A stretch of 64,000 nucleotides of DNA from Arthrobacter sp. PAMC25284 (GCF_019443425.1 NZ_CP080382.1:2418001-2482000); one strand, 5' to 3'; positions 26,985 to 36,294 are shown, counted from the first letter of the stretch. Made by a program: numbers and translations. The notes: a model not told the origin generated them from the letters alone.

Positions 26985-27368
26985 TTGCATATTGGCGAAC
27001 TCGCTGACAAGACCGGGCTGTCCCTGCGGACCATCCGTCACTACGACGACGTCGGGCTGCTCCCGGCGACTTCCCGGACGGAAGGTGGCTTCCGGCTCTA
27101 CTCGGACGCCGACGTCGAAAGTCTGCTGCTGATCAAGCAGATGAAACCCCTGGGATTCTCCTTGGAGGAGATGGCTGAGATCCTGGCGCTGATAGCCGCC
27201 GAAGCCGGACGTGAAGGCGTAGGCGCCGACGCATCACCGAATTCGGCCCGACTCGGTGACTTCCTGGAGCAGGCGGTACAGCAACGGGCAAAAATGGCCC
27301 GGAATCTTGCCCAAGCCGACGATTTCATCGACATGCTGGGCGTGCGGGCGCGCGGGACGGCCGCCTGA
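26985..27368 (+). CDS. MerR family transcriptional regulator
   Basis: 127 residues. The winged helix is LHIGELADKTGLSLRTIRHYDDVGLLPATSRTEGGFRLYS; the C-terminal half is a dimerisation coiled coil with no metal-binding cysteines, so a thiol-metal sensor is unlikely. A TTG at 26985 is chosen because AGGAGG lies seven bases upstream, whereas the GTG at 26958 has no ribosome site. Probably controls itself and the divergent SulP transporter. Confidence 0.85.
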   Translation: MHIGELADKTGLSLRTIRHYDDVGLLPATSRTEGGFRLYSDADVESLLLIKQMKPLGFSLEEMAEILALIAAEAGREGVGADASPNSARLGDFLEQAVQQRAKMARNLAQADDFIDMLGVRARGTAA

Positions 27369-27404
27369 CGGGAGTCCGGCCACGCCCGAATGCGGTGTTG
27401 AACC

Positions 27405-27701
27405 TCAGTCGATCCGGGCGGCCTCATCCAGCGTGTGCGGCTCGAAGTGTTCGAGCAGTTCCTTGATCGCCTCCATGTGCTGCCGGACGCCCTCCGTGGC
27501 CCGCCACTGTTCGACCTCTTCAATCGACTGCCACGGACCGGTGCTGATGAACCGGTTGGGGACATCCCTGTCGTGCATCAGGACGCCCTTCGCATTGGGG
27601 AAATCCTCCTGGGTTTTTCGCGCCATATCCCGCCACGCCTGCGCAAAATCGTTCTCGCGGCCGGGGTGAACCGTCCAGATTCCGAGCGTATAAACCGACA
27701 C
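27405..27701 (-). CDS. ABM-fold monooxygenase-like protein
   Basis: 98 residues with the pattern of the antibiotic-biosynthesis-monooxygenase/quinol monooxygenase fold: a first strand leading to YTLGIWTVHPGRENDFAQAWRDM, a central PWQSIEEVEQWRATEGVRQHMEAIKELL helix region and conserved Trp/His. The GTG start has GGAGG eight bases upstream. Dimeric ferredoxin-like fold; substrate unknown. Confidence 0.72.
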   Translation of the reverse strand: MSVYTLGIWTVHPGRENDFAQAWRDMARKTQEDFPNAKGVLMHDRDVPNRFISTGPWQSIEEVEQWRATEGVRQHMEAIKELLEHFEPHTLDEAARID

Positions 27702-27749
27702 GTCGACCGCCTCCAATTTTTGCACGGGTTTGATACACCCGATTATCTG

Positions 27750-28340
27750 CCTCTCCGATGGCGGGCGGTAGGGCCAAGGAGCCCGCAGGTCCCCCGGCAA
27801 CATCGGCGGCGAAAGCCTTGGTAAGGACGTCCGCGGCGTAGCGGTGTTCCCTCGGGTCATTGACTGTCACGGGATAGTCCGGGGCCTGGGAGAGCCCACT
27901 GTCAGCCCATGGGCGTCCGCGACGCCCCGCAGGAACCGCCGGACGTCGGATACAAGCTTGTCCCGGCTCTCCGGGGAAAAAATCCGAAGCGTCAGGTCGA
28001 AGCTTGCCGTGTCCGGGATGATGTTACCCAGGGTGCCGCCCTCGATCCGTCCGACCGTAGCCTCAACCGGGTCGAAAACATCGAAGCCGCGGGTGACCAG
28101 GGCCTGAAGGCCAACTACCATCTCGCACGCTACAGGAACAGGGTCCTTGGCCAGATGGGGTTGGGAGCCATGACCGCCCTCGCCTCGAACAGTCACGAAA
28201 AACTCCTCGCAACCAGCCATCAAAGTGCCCGGTCGGGAGTGGAACACGCCGTTTTCGAACTTGCCGGAGAACACGTGAAGCCCCAAAAGCGGCATCGACC
28301 CGCCGTCCCGCAGCATCCAGGACCCCGTCCCATAGTCGTA
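27750..28340 (-). pseudogene. remnant of an M20-family amidohydrolase/peptidase
   Basis: The translation from about 28335 reads GSWMLRDGGSMPLLGLHVF, then RGEGGHGSQPHLAKDPVPVA and GGTLGNIIPDTASFDLTLR, clear M20 family (HipO/AmaA-type N-acyl amidohydrolase) sequence including the dimerisation domain. The N-terminal metal-binding third is absent and the C-terminus is lost. There is also a frame break at 27879-27886, after which VTVNDPREHRYAADVLTKAF continues the family. Part of the break may be a base-calling artefact, but both missing ends argue for true decay. Confidence 0.7.
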
Positions 28341-28401
28341 TACGCAGTATTCGGGACTCCGTCGTGAGGCAAGGCCTCTTTGGGGCGGGACCCTACGCGG
28401 T

Positions 28402-29073
28402 TCAGTCGCGGGCTGGCTCGGACGGCGGATCGGCTCGGTTCGGATCGCTGACGTCGTGGCAATGACGCAGGAACTCGACGGCCCGGTCCGGGTCATTGTC
28501 CTTGAGTGCCGTCAGAATGCCCCGATGATCGTGAACAACCTTCGACTGGTAGTCCGCGCCGTGGCGGTAGGTCATGGTGATCCGTTTCTGGATGGGATGG
28601 TTCCAGATGGAGGTCAGGACGCCGAGCAGGAAATTGTTGCCGGCCGGCTCCACGAGGGCCAGGTGGAAGTCCTGTCCAAGCCGGAAGAGTTCCAGGCCGT
28701 CCGCCGGATCGATGATGGCGGTCTCCTCATTGAGGCCGTTCATCCGGATCAACTGTTGCGGCGTGTAGCGACCGCACGCCTGCCGCACAGCCAAGGCTTC
28801 AAGGGCGTAGCGGACGTCATAGACGTCGGCAATTTCACGTTCATCCAGTTCGTTGACGATGTAGCCCCGGCCCGGAACAAGAGTGGTCAATCCTTCAATG
28901 TTCAAACGGGTCAAGGCATCGCGGACCGGAGTCCGGGATACCCCGTACTGGGCAGCCACCTGCTCCTGGACGAGTGCAGTGCCCGCGGAGATCGCACCCG
29001 AGACGACGTCGGCGCTGATGAGTTCATAAACACGCTCGGCCAGCGGCCGGAGGTCGTTTGAATGTGCGGCCAT
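28402..29073 (-). CDS. GntR family regulator, FCD type
   Basis: 223 residues: N-terminal winged helix (LAERVYELISADVVSGAISAGTALVQEQVAAQYGVSRTPVRDALTRL) and a C-terminal FCD ligand domain with the metal-binding Asp/His pattern (DFHLALVE, HDHRGILTALK). Upstream frame extension is possible; 29073 is preferred because homology begins right after it. It is divergent from the Rieske oxygenase gene, with a GTATAC palindrome between them, and is the likely repressor of that operon. Confidence 0.86.
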   Translation of the reverse strand: MAAHSNDLRPLAERVYELISADVVSGAISAGTALVQEQVAAQYGVSRTPVRDALTRLNIEGLTTLVPGRGYIVNELDEREIADVYDVRYALEALAVRQACGRYTPQQLIRMNGLNEETAIIDPADGLELFRLGQDFHLALVEPAGNNFLLGVLTSIWNHPIQKRITMTYRHGADYQSKVVHDHRGILTALKDNDPDRAVEFLRHCHDVSDPNRADPPSEPARD

Positions 29074-29234
29074 GGCAGCCCCCCGCTTTCTGTAGTGCTC
29101 AATTCTGTCATTAAGTCCCATGCCCCGCCGCCGCGCCGGCACCTGCCCGCGCAGATGCGGCCGGACTGGATGCGGGCAGCCCGCCTACGGAAATAATCCA
29201 GAAACCATTGACCCCTAACATGATTCTGAATACA

Positions 29235-29244
29235 TTGTATACAG
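29235..29244. promoter_or_regulatory. GntR-type operator TTGTATACAG
   Basis: The palindromic core TGTATACA fits the FCD/FadR operator form T-G-T-N-N-A-C-A. It lies about 20 bases before the Rieske gene start, where bound repressor would block transcription or early elongation. Confidence 0.55.
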
Positions 29245-29264
29245 TCGATCGAGGAGAGATGAAG

Positions 29265-30320
29265 ATGTACGTTTTGAATACTTGGTATGTGGCCGGGTGG
29301 TCCACCGATGTCACCCGCAAACCCGTGCGCCGGATCATCTGTGAGCAGCCGATCGTGCTGTTCCGCACCCAGGACAACCAGGCAGTTGCACTGGCAGACC
29401 GCTGCGCGCATAGGGCGTTCCCGCTCTCGGAGGGCCGGACCATCGGAGACTCGATCGAGTGCGGTTATCACGGCTTCACCTACGGCGCCGACGGCGTTTG
29501 CACCCGGGTGCCGGCACAATCCTCAATTCCGGAGCGGGCCCGGGTACGGAAATATCCCGTCGTGGAGAAGGACGGCTGGATTTGGGTCTGGACCGGAGAC
29601 GCTGACCTGGCGGATCCCGCCGATGTGCCGGACACGCATTGGATGGTCGATCCGGAGTGGGCAACCGTGACCCACTCCTACCACTTCCAGTGCCGGGCCG
29701 ATCTGATCCACGACAACCTGCTGGACTTGACCCATGAATCATTCCTCCACAAGACCACTGTGGGCGATGACTACATCTACGAACACGGAATTACCGTTGA
29801 AGTTGATGGAAATGTCGTGAGCGTGGACCGGCTCATGCCGTCTGTTGAAGCGCCGCCGCTATACGCGGAGACCATGGACGCCCGCGGCTTGTTCGACCGC
29901 TTCCATTGCACCGAGTTCTTCGTCCCGAACCTGCACGTGCTGCACTCCGGGATCACAGGCGAAGGACGTCCACGGGAAGAAGGCTTCCTGATCAAGGTCC
30001 TCAACGGCATCACGCCGATTGACGAGCACAATTCCTGGTATTACTACGCCTTTAGCCGGAATTTCGCCGTCGACAATGCCCAGGCCACGGAAGAGCTCCG
30101 GATCGGTCTGGCCACGGTGCTTGATGAAGACGCCGCCGCGCTCGAAGCCCAGGAAGTGGGCATGCGCACCCGTCCCGAAGGCGAACACGACGTACTTATC
30201 GCCCAGGACGGCGGAGTGGCCAAAGCCCGGCGCATCCTGGCCTCGCTGCTCAGGAAAGAGCAGCAGGCCGCTGCGGCCGCTGTCCCGAGCCGCGAGCCGG
30301 CCGCCTCACGAAGGGCCTGA
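29265..30320 (+). CDS. Rieske non-heme iron oxygenase, O-demethylase type (VanA/DdmC-like)
   Basis: 351-residue oxygenase component. The Rieske cluster ligands are Cys47/His49 and Cys66/His69 (CAH and CGYH). The mononuclear iron site follows the pattern N151-D154-H157-H162 in DNLLDLTHESFLH. Overall layout matches vanillate and dicamba O-demethylases, which act with a reductase having FMN and 2Fe-2S domains. That partner is encoded at 33533-34489. GAGGAG upstream favours the ATG at 29265. The substrate is unknown; the amino-acid-type ABC importer in the operon suggests a charged, nitrogen-containing compound. Confidence 0.88.
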   Translation: MYVLNTWYVAGWSTDVTRKPVRRIICEQPIVLFRTQDNQAVALADRCAHRAFPLSEGRTIGDSIECGYHGFTYGADGVCTRVPAQSSIPERARVRKYPVVEKDGWIWVWTGDADLADPADVPDTHWMVDPEWATVTHSYHFQCRADLIHDNLLDLTHESFLHKTTVGDDYIYEHGITVEVDGNVVSVDRLMPSVEAPPLYAETMDARGLFDRFHCTEFFVPNLHVLHSGITGEGRPREEGFLIKVLNGITPIDEHNSWYYYAFSRNFAVDNAQATEELRIGLATVLDEDAAALEAQEVGMRTRPEGEHDVLIAQDGGVAKARRILASLLRKEQQAAAAAVPSREPAASRRA

Positions 30321-30322
30321 CC

Positions 30323-30773
30323 ATGTGGATGTTAATCAGGGCCAACGCCCTGGGCACTGAAACCTCCGCCAGGTCCGGCGCCCGCATCCTGGCCGCCTGC
30401 CCGGATTCAGCCGACCGCGGGGACCCGTGGCGCTGGACCATCGAGCTGGATGAGACCACAGAGGAGCCGTTTGTGGCCGTCGAAGCCGACGACAGTTACA
30501 TCGCTTCGAGCATCCGCCGTTACGACAACGGCTATACCGGAGTCCTCCAGCGTGGTGCCGGCGAGCAACTGGTGGTCGCAGGCCCTCTCGGGCGAAGCCC
30601 TGGTGGCCGCCGACAACGGACCCTGGCAACGCTGGCTCCGGCCCGGCGACACCTTCATCGTCGAAGGTGAAGATCCCGAAGCCATCCGGTTATCCCTGAC
30701 CGCCGGCGGATCCGTGGTGCAGGTCATCACGTTGGCACCCCGGCAGGCCAAGGTGCTGCGGTGGGTTCCCTAA
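30323..30773 (+). CDS. hypothetical protein of the Rieske operon (frameshifted)
   Basis: About 149 residues after repair. It begins MWMLIRANALGTETSARSG and ends QVITLAPRQAKVLRWVP. The frame changes at GGCCC, 30581-30585: one base too many separates VVAGPL from SGEALVAADNGPWQRW. The sequence is mostly beta strands with RPGDTFIVEG, reminiscent of cupin-like or HutD-like barrels, but I cannot name a family. It starts two bases after the oxygenase stop, with AAGGG upstream, so it is translated with the oxygenase. Confidence 0.6.
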
Positions 30774-30837
30774 CCGCACCCCGCCCCACCACCGTCAGTT
30801 ACCTCACCTCCCGAATAACCGTTGAAAGGTACTAACT

Positions 30838-31773
30838 ATGCGCCCCTCCCCCAAGCATGCCCTCCTGACCGGTTCGATCCTCCTTGCTCTCTCCCTCACT
30901 GCCTGCAGCACCGTTTCAGAACCCGCATCCAAGGGTTCCGGAACGGTGGAGAGCGCGGATGCTGCCGGCTCCCTGAGCGAAATCAAGCTCAATCAGAAGG
31001 CCCGGGATCTGCTCCCGGAGAGCATCCGCGCAGCCGGTGTGCTGCGTGTCGCGTCGGACCCGACGTATGCCCCGTTCGAGTATTTCGACACCGACAACAA
31101 AACGATGATCGGCTGGGATATTGACTTCTCCGACGCCGTCGCCGCTGCACTGGGGCTCAAGGCCGATCACGTCGCAGGTACCTTCGATACAATCCTGCCC
31201 GGCCTGGCCTCGGGAAAATATGATCTGGCTTTCTCGTCCTTCACCATCACGGAGGAACGCGCAAAGATCGTCGACTTCATCCAGTACATGAACGCCGGTT
31301 CCGGCATCGCCATCTCGCCCGGAAACCCACAAAACATCACCATGGATGCCCTGTCTATGTGCGGGAAGAAAATTGCCGGCCAGAAGGGGTCCGTCCAGTC
31401 CATGGAACTGATCCCGTCCTTCTCCACGCAGTGCACGGAGGCCGGACAGCCGGCCATTGATATTCAGCATTTTCCGGCCCAGTCGGATGCCAACCTCGCC
31501 CTGACGTCAGGGCGCGTCGATGGCGTCGTCGCGGACAGCGTGTCGTTGTCGTACCAAGGCCAGCTGGCCAACAAGAAATTCGAACTGGCCGCCGGCGCCG
31601 ACTATGAGCCGTCCCCCTTAGGCCTGGCCCTCGGCAAGGAGTCCGGTTTGAAGGCAGCAGTCACGGAGGCCGTCCGCGACGTGCTCGACAGCAAGTACTA
31701 CCACGACATCAGCGCCAAGTGGGGCGTCCCCGAGAGTACCCTGGTGACCTCCGCCGTGCTGACGACGAAGTAG
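30838..31773 (+). CDS. ABC transporter substrate-binding lipoprotein, family 3
   Basis: 311 residues: a lipoprotein signal with Cys23 in LSLTAC, then two SBP_bac_3 lobes with LRVASDPTYAPFEYFD, GWDIDFSDAVAAALG and FTITEERAKIVDF, typical of polar-amino-acid binding proteins. It delivers its ligand to the permease and ATPase encoded next. GAAAGG precedes the ATG. Confidence 0.92.
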   Translation: MRPSPKHALLTGSILLALSLTACSTVSEPASKGSGTVESADAAGSLSEIKLNQKARDLLPESIRAAGVLRVASDPTYAPFEYFDTDNKTMIGWDIDFSDAVAAALGLKADHVAGTFDTILPGLASGKYDLAFSSFTITEERAKIVDFIQYMNAGSGIAISPGNPQNITMDALSMCGKKIAGQKGSVQSMELIPSFSTQCTEAGQPAIDIQHFPAQSDANLALTSGRVDGVVADSVSLSYQGQLANKKFELAAGADYEPSPLGLALGKESGLKAAVTEAVRDVLDSKYYHDISAKWGVPESTLVTSAVLTTK

Positions 31774-31787
31774 TACCGGAACATTCC

Positions 31788-32738
31788 ATGACCACTACTA
31801 CACCTTCTCTGCTGACGCGGACTCCGGGGGCCCAGTACACCGTGGTGAAGGCCAGGCATCCTGGCCGCTGGGTCTCCGCCGCCGTCATCCTGACCTTCGG
31901 CGGGCTGATACTCAACTCGGTCCTGACCAACCCCAACTTCGGCTGGGACGTCGTCGTGCGGTATCTGACCGAGGTTTCCATCGGTCAGGGCATCCTGGTG
32001 ACCCTGGGACTGACCGCAATCAGCATGATCATCGGTACTGTGCTGGGCGTCATCTTCGCCGTGATGCGCCTGTCGAAGAATCCGGTGGTGCGTACCGCGG
32101 CCTTTGCCTATATCAATTTCTTCCGCGGCACTCCGGTTCTCGTGCAGCTGCTGTTCTGGTTCAACCTTGCGGCGCTGTACCCGGTAATCACGCTGGGAAT
32201 TCCCGGGATTAATCTGGATGCCAACCAGTTGATCACCCCACTGACGGCTGCCATCCTGGGGCTGGGCCTGAACCAGGGCGCCTACATGTCCGAGATTGTC
32301 CGGGCCGGTATCCTCTCCGTGGACAACGGGCAGGTCGAGGCCGCCGAAGCACTCGGTATTACCCGGATGCAGACCATGCGCCGGATTGTGTTGCCCCAGG
32401 CCATGAGGGTCATCATTCCGCCAACCGGCAATGAGACGATCGGCATGCTCAAGTCAACGTCACTGGTCAGCGTCATTGCCGTCCCCGAGCTCCTGTACTC
32501 GTCCCAGGTTATCTATGCCCGAACCTTCGAGACGGTCCCTATGCTCATCGTCGCCAGCCTGTGGTACCTGCTCATCACGTCCATCCTGACCATCGGGCAG
32601 TACTACCTGGAACGGCGCTTTGCCCGTGGAACGCAGCGAAACCTGCCGCCCACGCCGTTGCAGCAGCTGAAGAAATTCTTCAGCACCCATGACGCCCTGT
32701 CCCTCAAGAGTCTCTCTCCGAAAGGCGGACCGCGATGA
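31788..32738 (+). CDS. ABC transporter permease, polar amino acid type (HisM/GlnP family)
   Basis: 316 residues with a basic N-terminal ~50, then membrane helices and the EAA loop near EAAEALGITRMQTMRRIVLPQAMRVIIPP, which docks the ATPase. FFRGTPVLVQLLFWF is the typical first-half motif. Stop overlaps the ATPase start as ATGA. The C-terminal ~40 residues are a cytoplasmic extension. Confidence 0.92.
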   Translation: MTTTTPSLLTRTPGAQYTVVKARHPGRWVSAAVILTFGGLILNSVLTNPNFGWDVVVRYLTEVSIGQGILVTLGLTAISMIIGTVLGVIFAVMRLSKNPVVRTAAFAYINFFRGTPVLVQLLFWFNLAALYPVITLGIPGINLDANQLITPLTAAILGLGLNQGAYMSEIVRAGILSVDNGQVEAAEALGITRMQTMRRIVLPQAMRVIIPPTGNETIGMLKSTSLVSVIAVPELLYSSQVIYARTFETVPMLIVASLWYLLITSILTIGQYYLERRFARGTQRNLPPTPLQQLKKFFSTHDALSLKSLSPKGGPR

Positions 32739-33520
32739 CGGAACATGCAACCCTGGAGCCCATGGTCAGCGCGGAATCGGTCTGCAAGAACTACGGGCCC
32801 AACCAGGTCCTCAAAGGAATCGACCTCACAGTTGCTCCGGGCGAAGTGGTCTGCCTGATCGGACCCTCCGGCTCCGGGAAGAGCACCTTCCTGCGCTGCA
32901 TCAACCATCTGGAGACGGTGGACGGCGGCCTGATGTGGGTTGACGGGAAGATCGTCGGCTATGACCTCAAGGGCCAGAAGCTCCATGAACAAAGCCACCG
33001 GGATGTCTGCCGGCAACGCACGGATACCGGCATGGTTTTCCAGCATTTCAACCTCTTCCCGCACATGACGGTCCTGGAAAATCTGATCGAGGCTCCCCGG
33101 CTGGTCCGCAAGGAAAAGAAGTCCACCGCCACCGCCCGTGCCCTGCAGCTCCTGGACAAAGTAGGGCTCAACGACAAAGCCGATGCCTACCCGCGCCAGC
33201 TCTCCGGCGGGCAGCAGCAAAGGGTGGCCATCGCCCGGGCGCTGTGCATGGAACCGAAACTGATGTTGTTCGACGAACCAACGTCCGCCCTGGACCCCGA
33301 ACTGGTGGGCGAAGTCCTCAAGGTCATGAAGGACCTCGCCCAATCCGGCATGACCATGATCGTGGTCACCCATGAAATGAACTTCGCCCGCGATGTGGCG
33401 GACCGGGTCGTTTTTATGGATGGCGGCCGCGTCGTCGAGCAGGGCCCGGCACATGCGGTGATCAACAGTCCCCAGAACGAGCGCACCAGGTCCTTCCTGG
33501 CCTCCGTGCTCTCCGAATAG
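32735..33520 (+). CDS. ABC transporter ATP-binding protein, amino acid type (GlnQ family)
   Basis: 261 residues. Walker A is GPSGSGKST at 43-51, signature LSGGQQQR, Walker B LMLFDEPTSALDPE, and the H-loop VTHEMNFA. Energises uptake of the Rieske-pathway substrate by inference from the operon. Confidence 0.94.
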   Translation: MTEHATLEPMVSAESVCKNYGPNQVLKGIDLTVAPGEVVCLIGPSGSGKSTFLRCINHLETVDGGLMWVDGKIVGYDLKGQKLHEQSHRDVCRQRTDTGMVFQHFNLFPHMTVLENLIEAPRLVRKEKKSTATARALQLLDKVGLNDKADAYPRQLSGGQQQRVAIARALCMEPKLMLFDEPTSALDPELVGEVLKVMKDLAQSGMTMIVVTHEMNFARDVADRVVFMDGGRVVEQGPAHAVINSPQNERTRSFLASVLSE

Positions 33521-33532
33521 AGCGATGAGTAC

Positions 33533-34489
33533 ATGAGTAACGAATTTTTTGATGTCGAGGTCCGTGCCATGAGGACTGAATCCGACTGCGTGGTCTCCGT
33601 CCATCTTGAGCACCCGCTCGGTGAGGACCTGCCGGATTGGGATCCGGGGTCGCACATCGACGTGCTGCTCCCCAACGGAATCCTGCGGCAGTATTCGCTG
33701 TGTTCAGGGCCGGACGAAGCCCGCAATTGGCGTCTGGGCGTCCTCCGCGAACCCCAGGGGCGCGGCGGATCGGCCTTCGTCCATAGCGAACTGGTGCCGG
33801 GCACAAAGCTTCAGGTCCGCGGACCGCGGAACAACTTCCCGCTTTTGTCCGCGGAAAAGTACCTGTTCATCGCCGGCGGCATCGGGATCACGGCGATCCT
33901 TCCGATGGTCCGCGACGCCGCCCGCAAGGGAATCCCGTGGCGACTCCTCTATTTGGGACGCAGCCGCAGTTCCATGGCCTTCCTTGAGGAAGTCCAAGCC
34001 CTGGGCGGGAATGCGACGGTCCATGCCCACGATGAGTCCGGTCTATACCCGCTGGCCGGATTGGTTGCCCGGCCGGAATCCGGGACCCGGGTCTACGCCT
34101 GTGGTCCGCAGGGACTCCTGGACATGATCGAGCAGGCCTCGGAAGACTGGAGCGATCCGTCCGCCTACCACTTCGAACGGTTCGTCGCCGCAGTTGACGC
34201 CGAACCCGTGGACAAATCAGGGGGCTCATCCTTCGTCGTCGAGCTTGCCGACGGAACTGAAGTCGAGGTGGGCTCCGAGGTTTCGATCCTGCGGGCGCTG
34301 GAAGATGCCGGCATCAACCAGTTGAATTCCTGCCGCGAAGGTATCTGTGGCACCTGCGAAACCGGTGTGATCAGCGGGGACATTGATCACCGCGACAGTC
34401 TTCTGTCGGCGGAGGAGCGGGCGGCGGGAGACACCATGATGATCTGCGTTTCGCGCTGCAAAGGCCTCCGCCTGATCCTGGATCTCTGA
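33533..34489 (+). CDS. phthalate-dioxygenase-type reductase (VanB-like)
   Basis: 318-residue single-chain electron carrier: an FMN-binding beta barrel (RQYSLCS), an NAD domain (IAGGIGITAILPM, YACGPQGLLDMI) and a C-terminal plant-type ferredoxin with cluster ligands Cys267, Cys272, Cys275 and Cys305. It passes electrons from NADH to the Rieske oxygenase. The pairing with the oxygenase in one operon is the strongest functional link in this region. Confidence 0.92.
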   Translation: MSNEFFDVEVRAMRTESDCVVSVHLEHPLGEDLPDWDPGSHIDVLLPNGILRQYSLCSGPDEARNWRLGVLREPQGRGGSAFVHSELVPGTKLQVRGPRNNFPLLSAEKYLFIAGGIGITAILPMVRDAARKGIPWRLLYLGRSRSSMAFLEEVQALGGNATVHAHDESGLYPLAGLVARPESGTRVYACGPQGLLDMIEQASEDWSDPSAYHFERFVAAVDAEPVDKSGGSSFVVELADGTEVEVGSEVSILRALEDAGINQLNSCREGICGTCETGVISGDIDHRDSLLSAEERAAGDTMMICVSRCKGLRLILDL

Positions 34490-34524
34490 CCTGCGCATTC
34501 TTTGGTGACGCGGTACGTCCGGCG

Positions 34525-34811
34525 TCGGCGTCCGGCTGCCCAGCCACCTCACCGCCAGCGGCCGGGCAATCCTCGCCGCGCTGCCGAAGTCCCAGGTCCG
34601 GGCGCTGTACCCGAACACCGCCGCCTTCACCGCCCGGCACGAGACCGAACCGCCGATCATGAAGTACTCGGTGCTCTCCTCACACCTGGACCGGGTCCGG
34701 CAGCGCGAGGACAAGCTGCCCGCAGATCAATGGCCGGCCCTGGCCGCACGGGTCCAAAAGGCCGCCGACGAACTCTCGCTCCGGATCCACGGCGGACCGG
34801 GATTGCGGTAG
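34525..34811 (+). pseudogene. C-terminal remnant of an IclR family regulator
   Basis: The frame ending in the TAG at 34809 reads GVRLPSHLTASGRAILAALP, then KYSVLSSHLDRVRQRE, matching the ligand-domain core of IclR proteins (the TA-GRAILA segment). The N-terminal winged helix and half of the effector domain are absent, and no start precedes it. Confidence 0.6.
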
Positions 34812-34867
34812 CCGTGTTCCGATGTGCTGCACCCTGAAGCCAAGAATCCTGTCAACTGAAGGAAATC

Positions 34868-35020
34868 ATGATGCAACTATCTGCCCGCGGCACCTTGCCC
34901 GCCCTATCTGCTCCGGCCTTCCCCACCGAGGAAGATGGCCCCACAAGTTGGTCCAAAGCACCTGTTCAATTCGAGTGCGCCCCCGACTGCCATTACTGCA
35001 CCGGCGCCGAAACGGACTAG
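34868..35020 (+). CDS. 50-residue small ORF with CxxxCxxC, candidate peptide
   Basis: Starts ATGATG with AAGGAA five to eight bases upstream and ends in a TAG overlapping the convergent amidohydrolase stop. Translation begins MMQLSARGTLPALSAPAFPT and ends with FECAPDCHYCTGAETD, giving three cysteines in a CxxxCxxC pattern within the last 15 residues. An in-frame TGA sits ten codons before the ATG. It resembles no family I know. A short acidic, Pro-rich leader followed by a Cys-rich core would fit a modified peptide or a small metal-binding protein. It could also be chance. Confidence 0.4.
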   Translation: MMQLSARGTLPALSAPAFPTEEDGPTSWSKAPVQFECAPDCHYCTGAETD

Positions 35021-36222
35021 ATCAGCTCCAGCTGGTCTGCGACGACGCGGCCCCGGTGGATCACGGTCCGGTCCGGCGAACGGTCCATGACCGTCGACGC
35101 GACAGTTTCACCATCGACCAGCAGCAGGTCAGCGACGTGGCCGGCAGCCACTCCGGGGCGATCTGCCACCCCTTTCAGGCGAACGTCACCGTTCAAGATT
35201 GACGCACCTCCAATGCTGGCCAGGGCCATGCAATGTTCGATGAGTTCATCGGCCCTGAATCCGTTCGTGAACGCCAGCTGCCACGTGCGGTCGAGCATGT
35301 CGGCGTTGCCGTAAGGGGACCAATAGTCACGCTGCCCGTCTTCCCCGAGTCCAACCCGCACACCCGCCTCCGCCAGGGCAGTAAGCGGCAACGTCGTGGT
35401 GATGGCTGGCGCCACCGTGGCCATCGAGATATCCAGTTCAGCAAAAGCCTCAACCAGCCGCCGGGTCGTGGCTTCCGAGACGCTCCCCAGGGAGTACCCG
35501 TGCGAGATGGTCACGTTGCCCTGCATGCCCAGCGACCGGACGCGCTCAAGGATGAGGTCCACGCTGAAGACGCCGAGCTCACCGGGCTCATGAAGGTGGA
35601 TGTCGACGGGAACCTGGTACTTTTCGGCCAAGCCGAAGACGATGTCGAGGTGGCGGACAGGGTCACGGTCCAACTGGCAGGGGTCAATTCCCCCGATAAC
35701 GCCGGCGCCCTGCCGCAGCGACTCCTCCAGCAGCGGGACCACTCCGTTTTCGAGCAGCAGACCGGCCTGCGGGAAGGCTATGACCTCAAGGTCGCACCTG
35801 TCGCGGTGGGCCGCTCCTGCCGCCATGACTGCCTCGAACCGCTCAAGCCCGCAATCGACGTCGATCTGGGCATAGCTGCGGACACGCGTGGTCCCGCGCG
35901 CAATCATCATCCCCAGTGTGTGGGTCGCCCGTTCCTCCACTGTGCGCTCGGCATCGCGCCAGTTGCGACGGTCGTTCATGACCATCGGCCAGACGCCGGG
36001 GCTTCCGGTATGGGGCCGGAAAGGCAATCCCAGCCTCGTTGAATCCAGGTGCACGTGGACATCTGAAAACGACGGCAGCAGGAGCCGGCCGCGTCCCTGG
36101 ATTACTGTGCCGGCAGGGACCCGGTCCGGATCATGTCTGTCAACGGCGATGATCCTGTCCCCACTCAGTGTGACGTCGCTCAGTGGACCGCCCCATGGCC
36201 GCACCGCTTGCAGAAGTGTCAT
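35017..36222 (-). CDS. amidohydrolase family, cytosine-deaminase/AtzC-like
   Basis: About 401 residues of the metallo-dependent hydrolase fold: SDVHVHLD metal motif near residue 55, VDIHLHE near 205, ISHGYSLG near 240 and GLGEDGQRDYWSPYGNADML near 300, matching the DNIRDPF..GNGDM region of cytosine deaminase and isopropylammelide hydrolase. It hydrolyses a C-N bond on a ring or amide; the substrate is unknown. Start ambiguous between a GTG at 36234 and the ATG at 36222, which has better spacing. Confidence 0.82.
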   Translation of the reverse strand: MTLLQAVRPWGGPLSDVTLSGDRIIAVDRHDPDRVPAGTVIQGRGRLLLPSFSDVHVHLDSTRLGLPFRPHTGSPGVWPMVMNDRRNWRDAERTVEERATHTLGMMIARGTTRVRSYAQIDVDCGLERFEAVMAAGAAHRDRCDLEVIAFPQAGLLLENGVVPLLEESLRQGAGVIGGIDPCQLDRDPVRHLDIVFGLAEKYQVPVDIHLHEPGELGVFSVDLILERVRSLGMQGNVTISHGYSLGSVSEATTRRLVEAFAELDISMATVAPAITTTLPLTALAEAGVRVGLGEDGQRDYWSPYGNADMLDRTWQLAFTNGFRADELIEHCMALASIGGASILNGDVRLKGVADRPGVAAGHVADLLLVDGETVASTVMDRSPDRTVIHRGRVVADQLELI

Positions 36223-36294
36223 TGCGTTTTTCACTTTCTCTGTGGACCGAAGAAGCTGAGGGATACTGCCTGCACGGTCTCCTGATTCTGCGGC

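Noticed and set aside
34502..34837. 111-codon Arg/Pro-rich ORF
   Set aside because: Out of phase with the recognisable IclR remnant in the same place; composition is non-coding.
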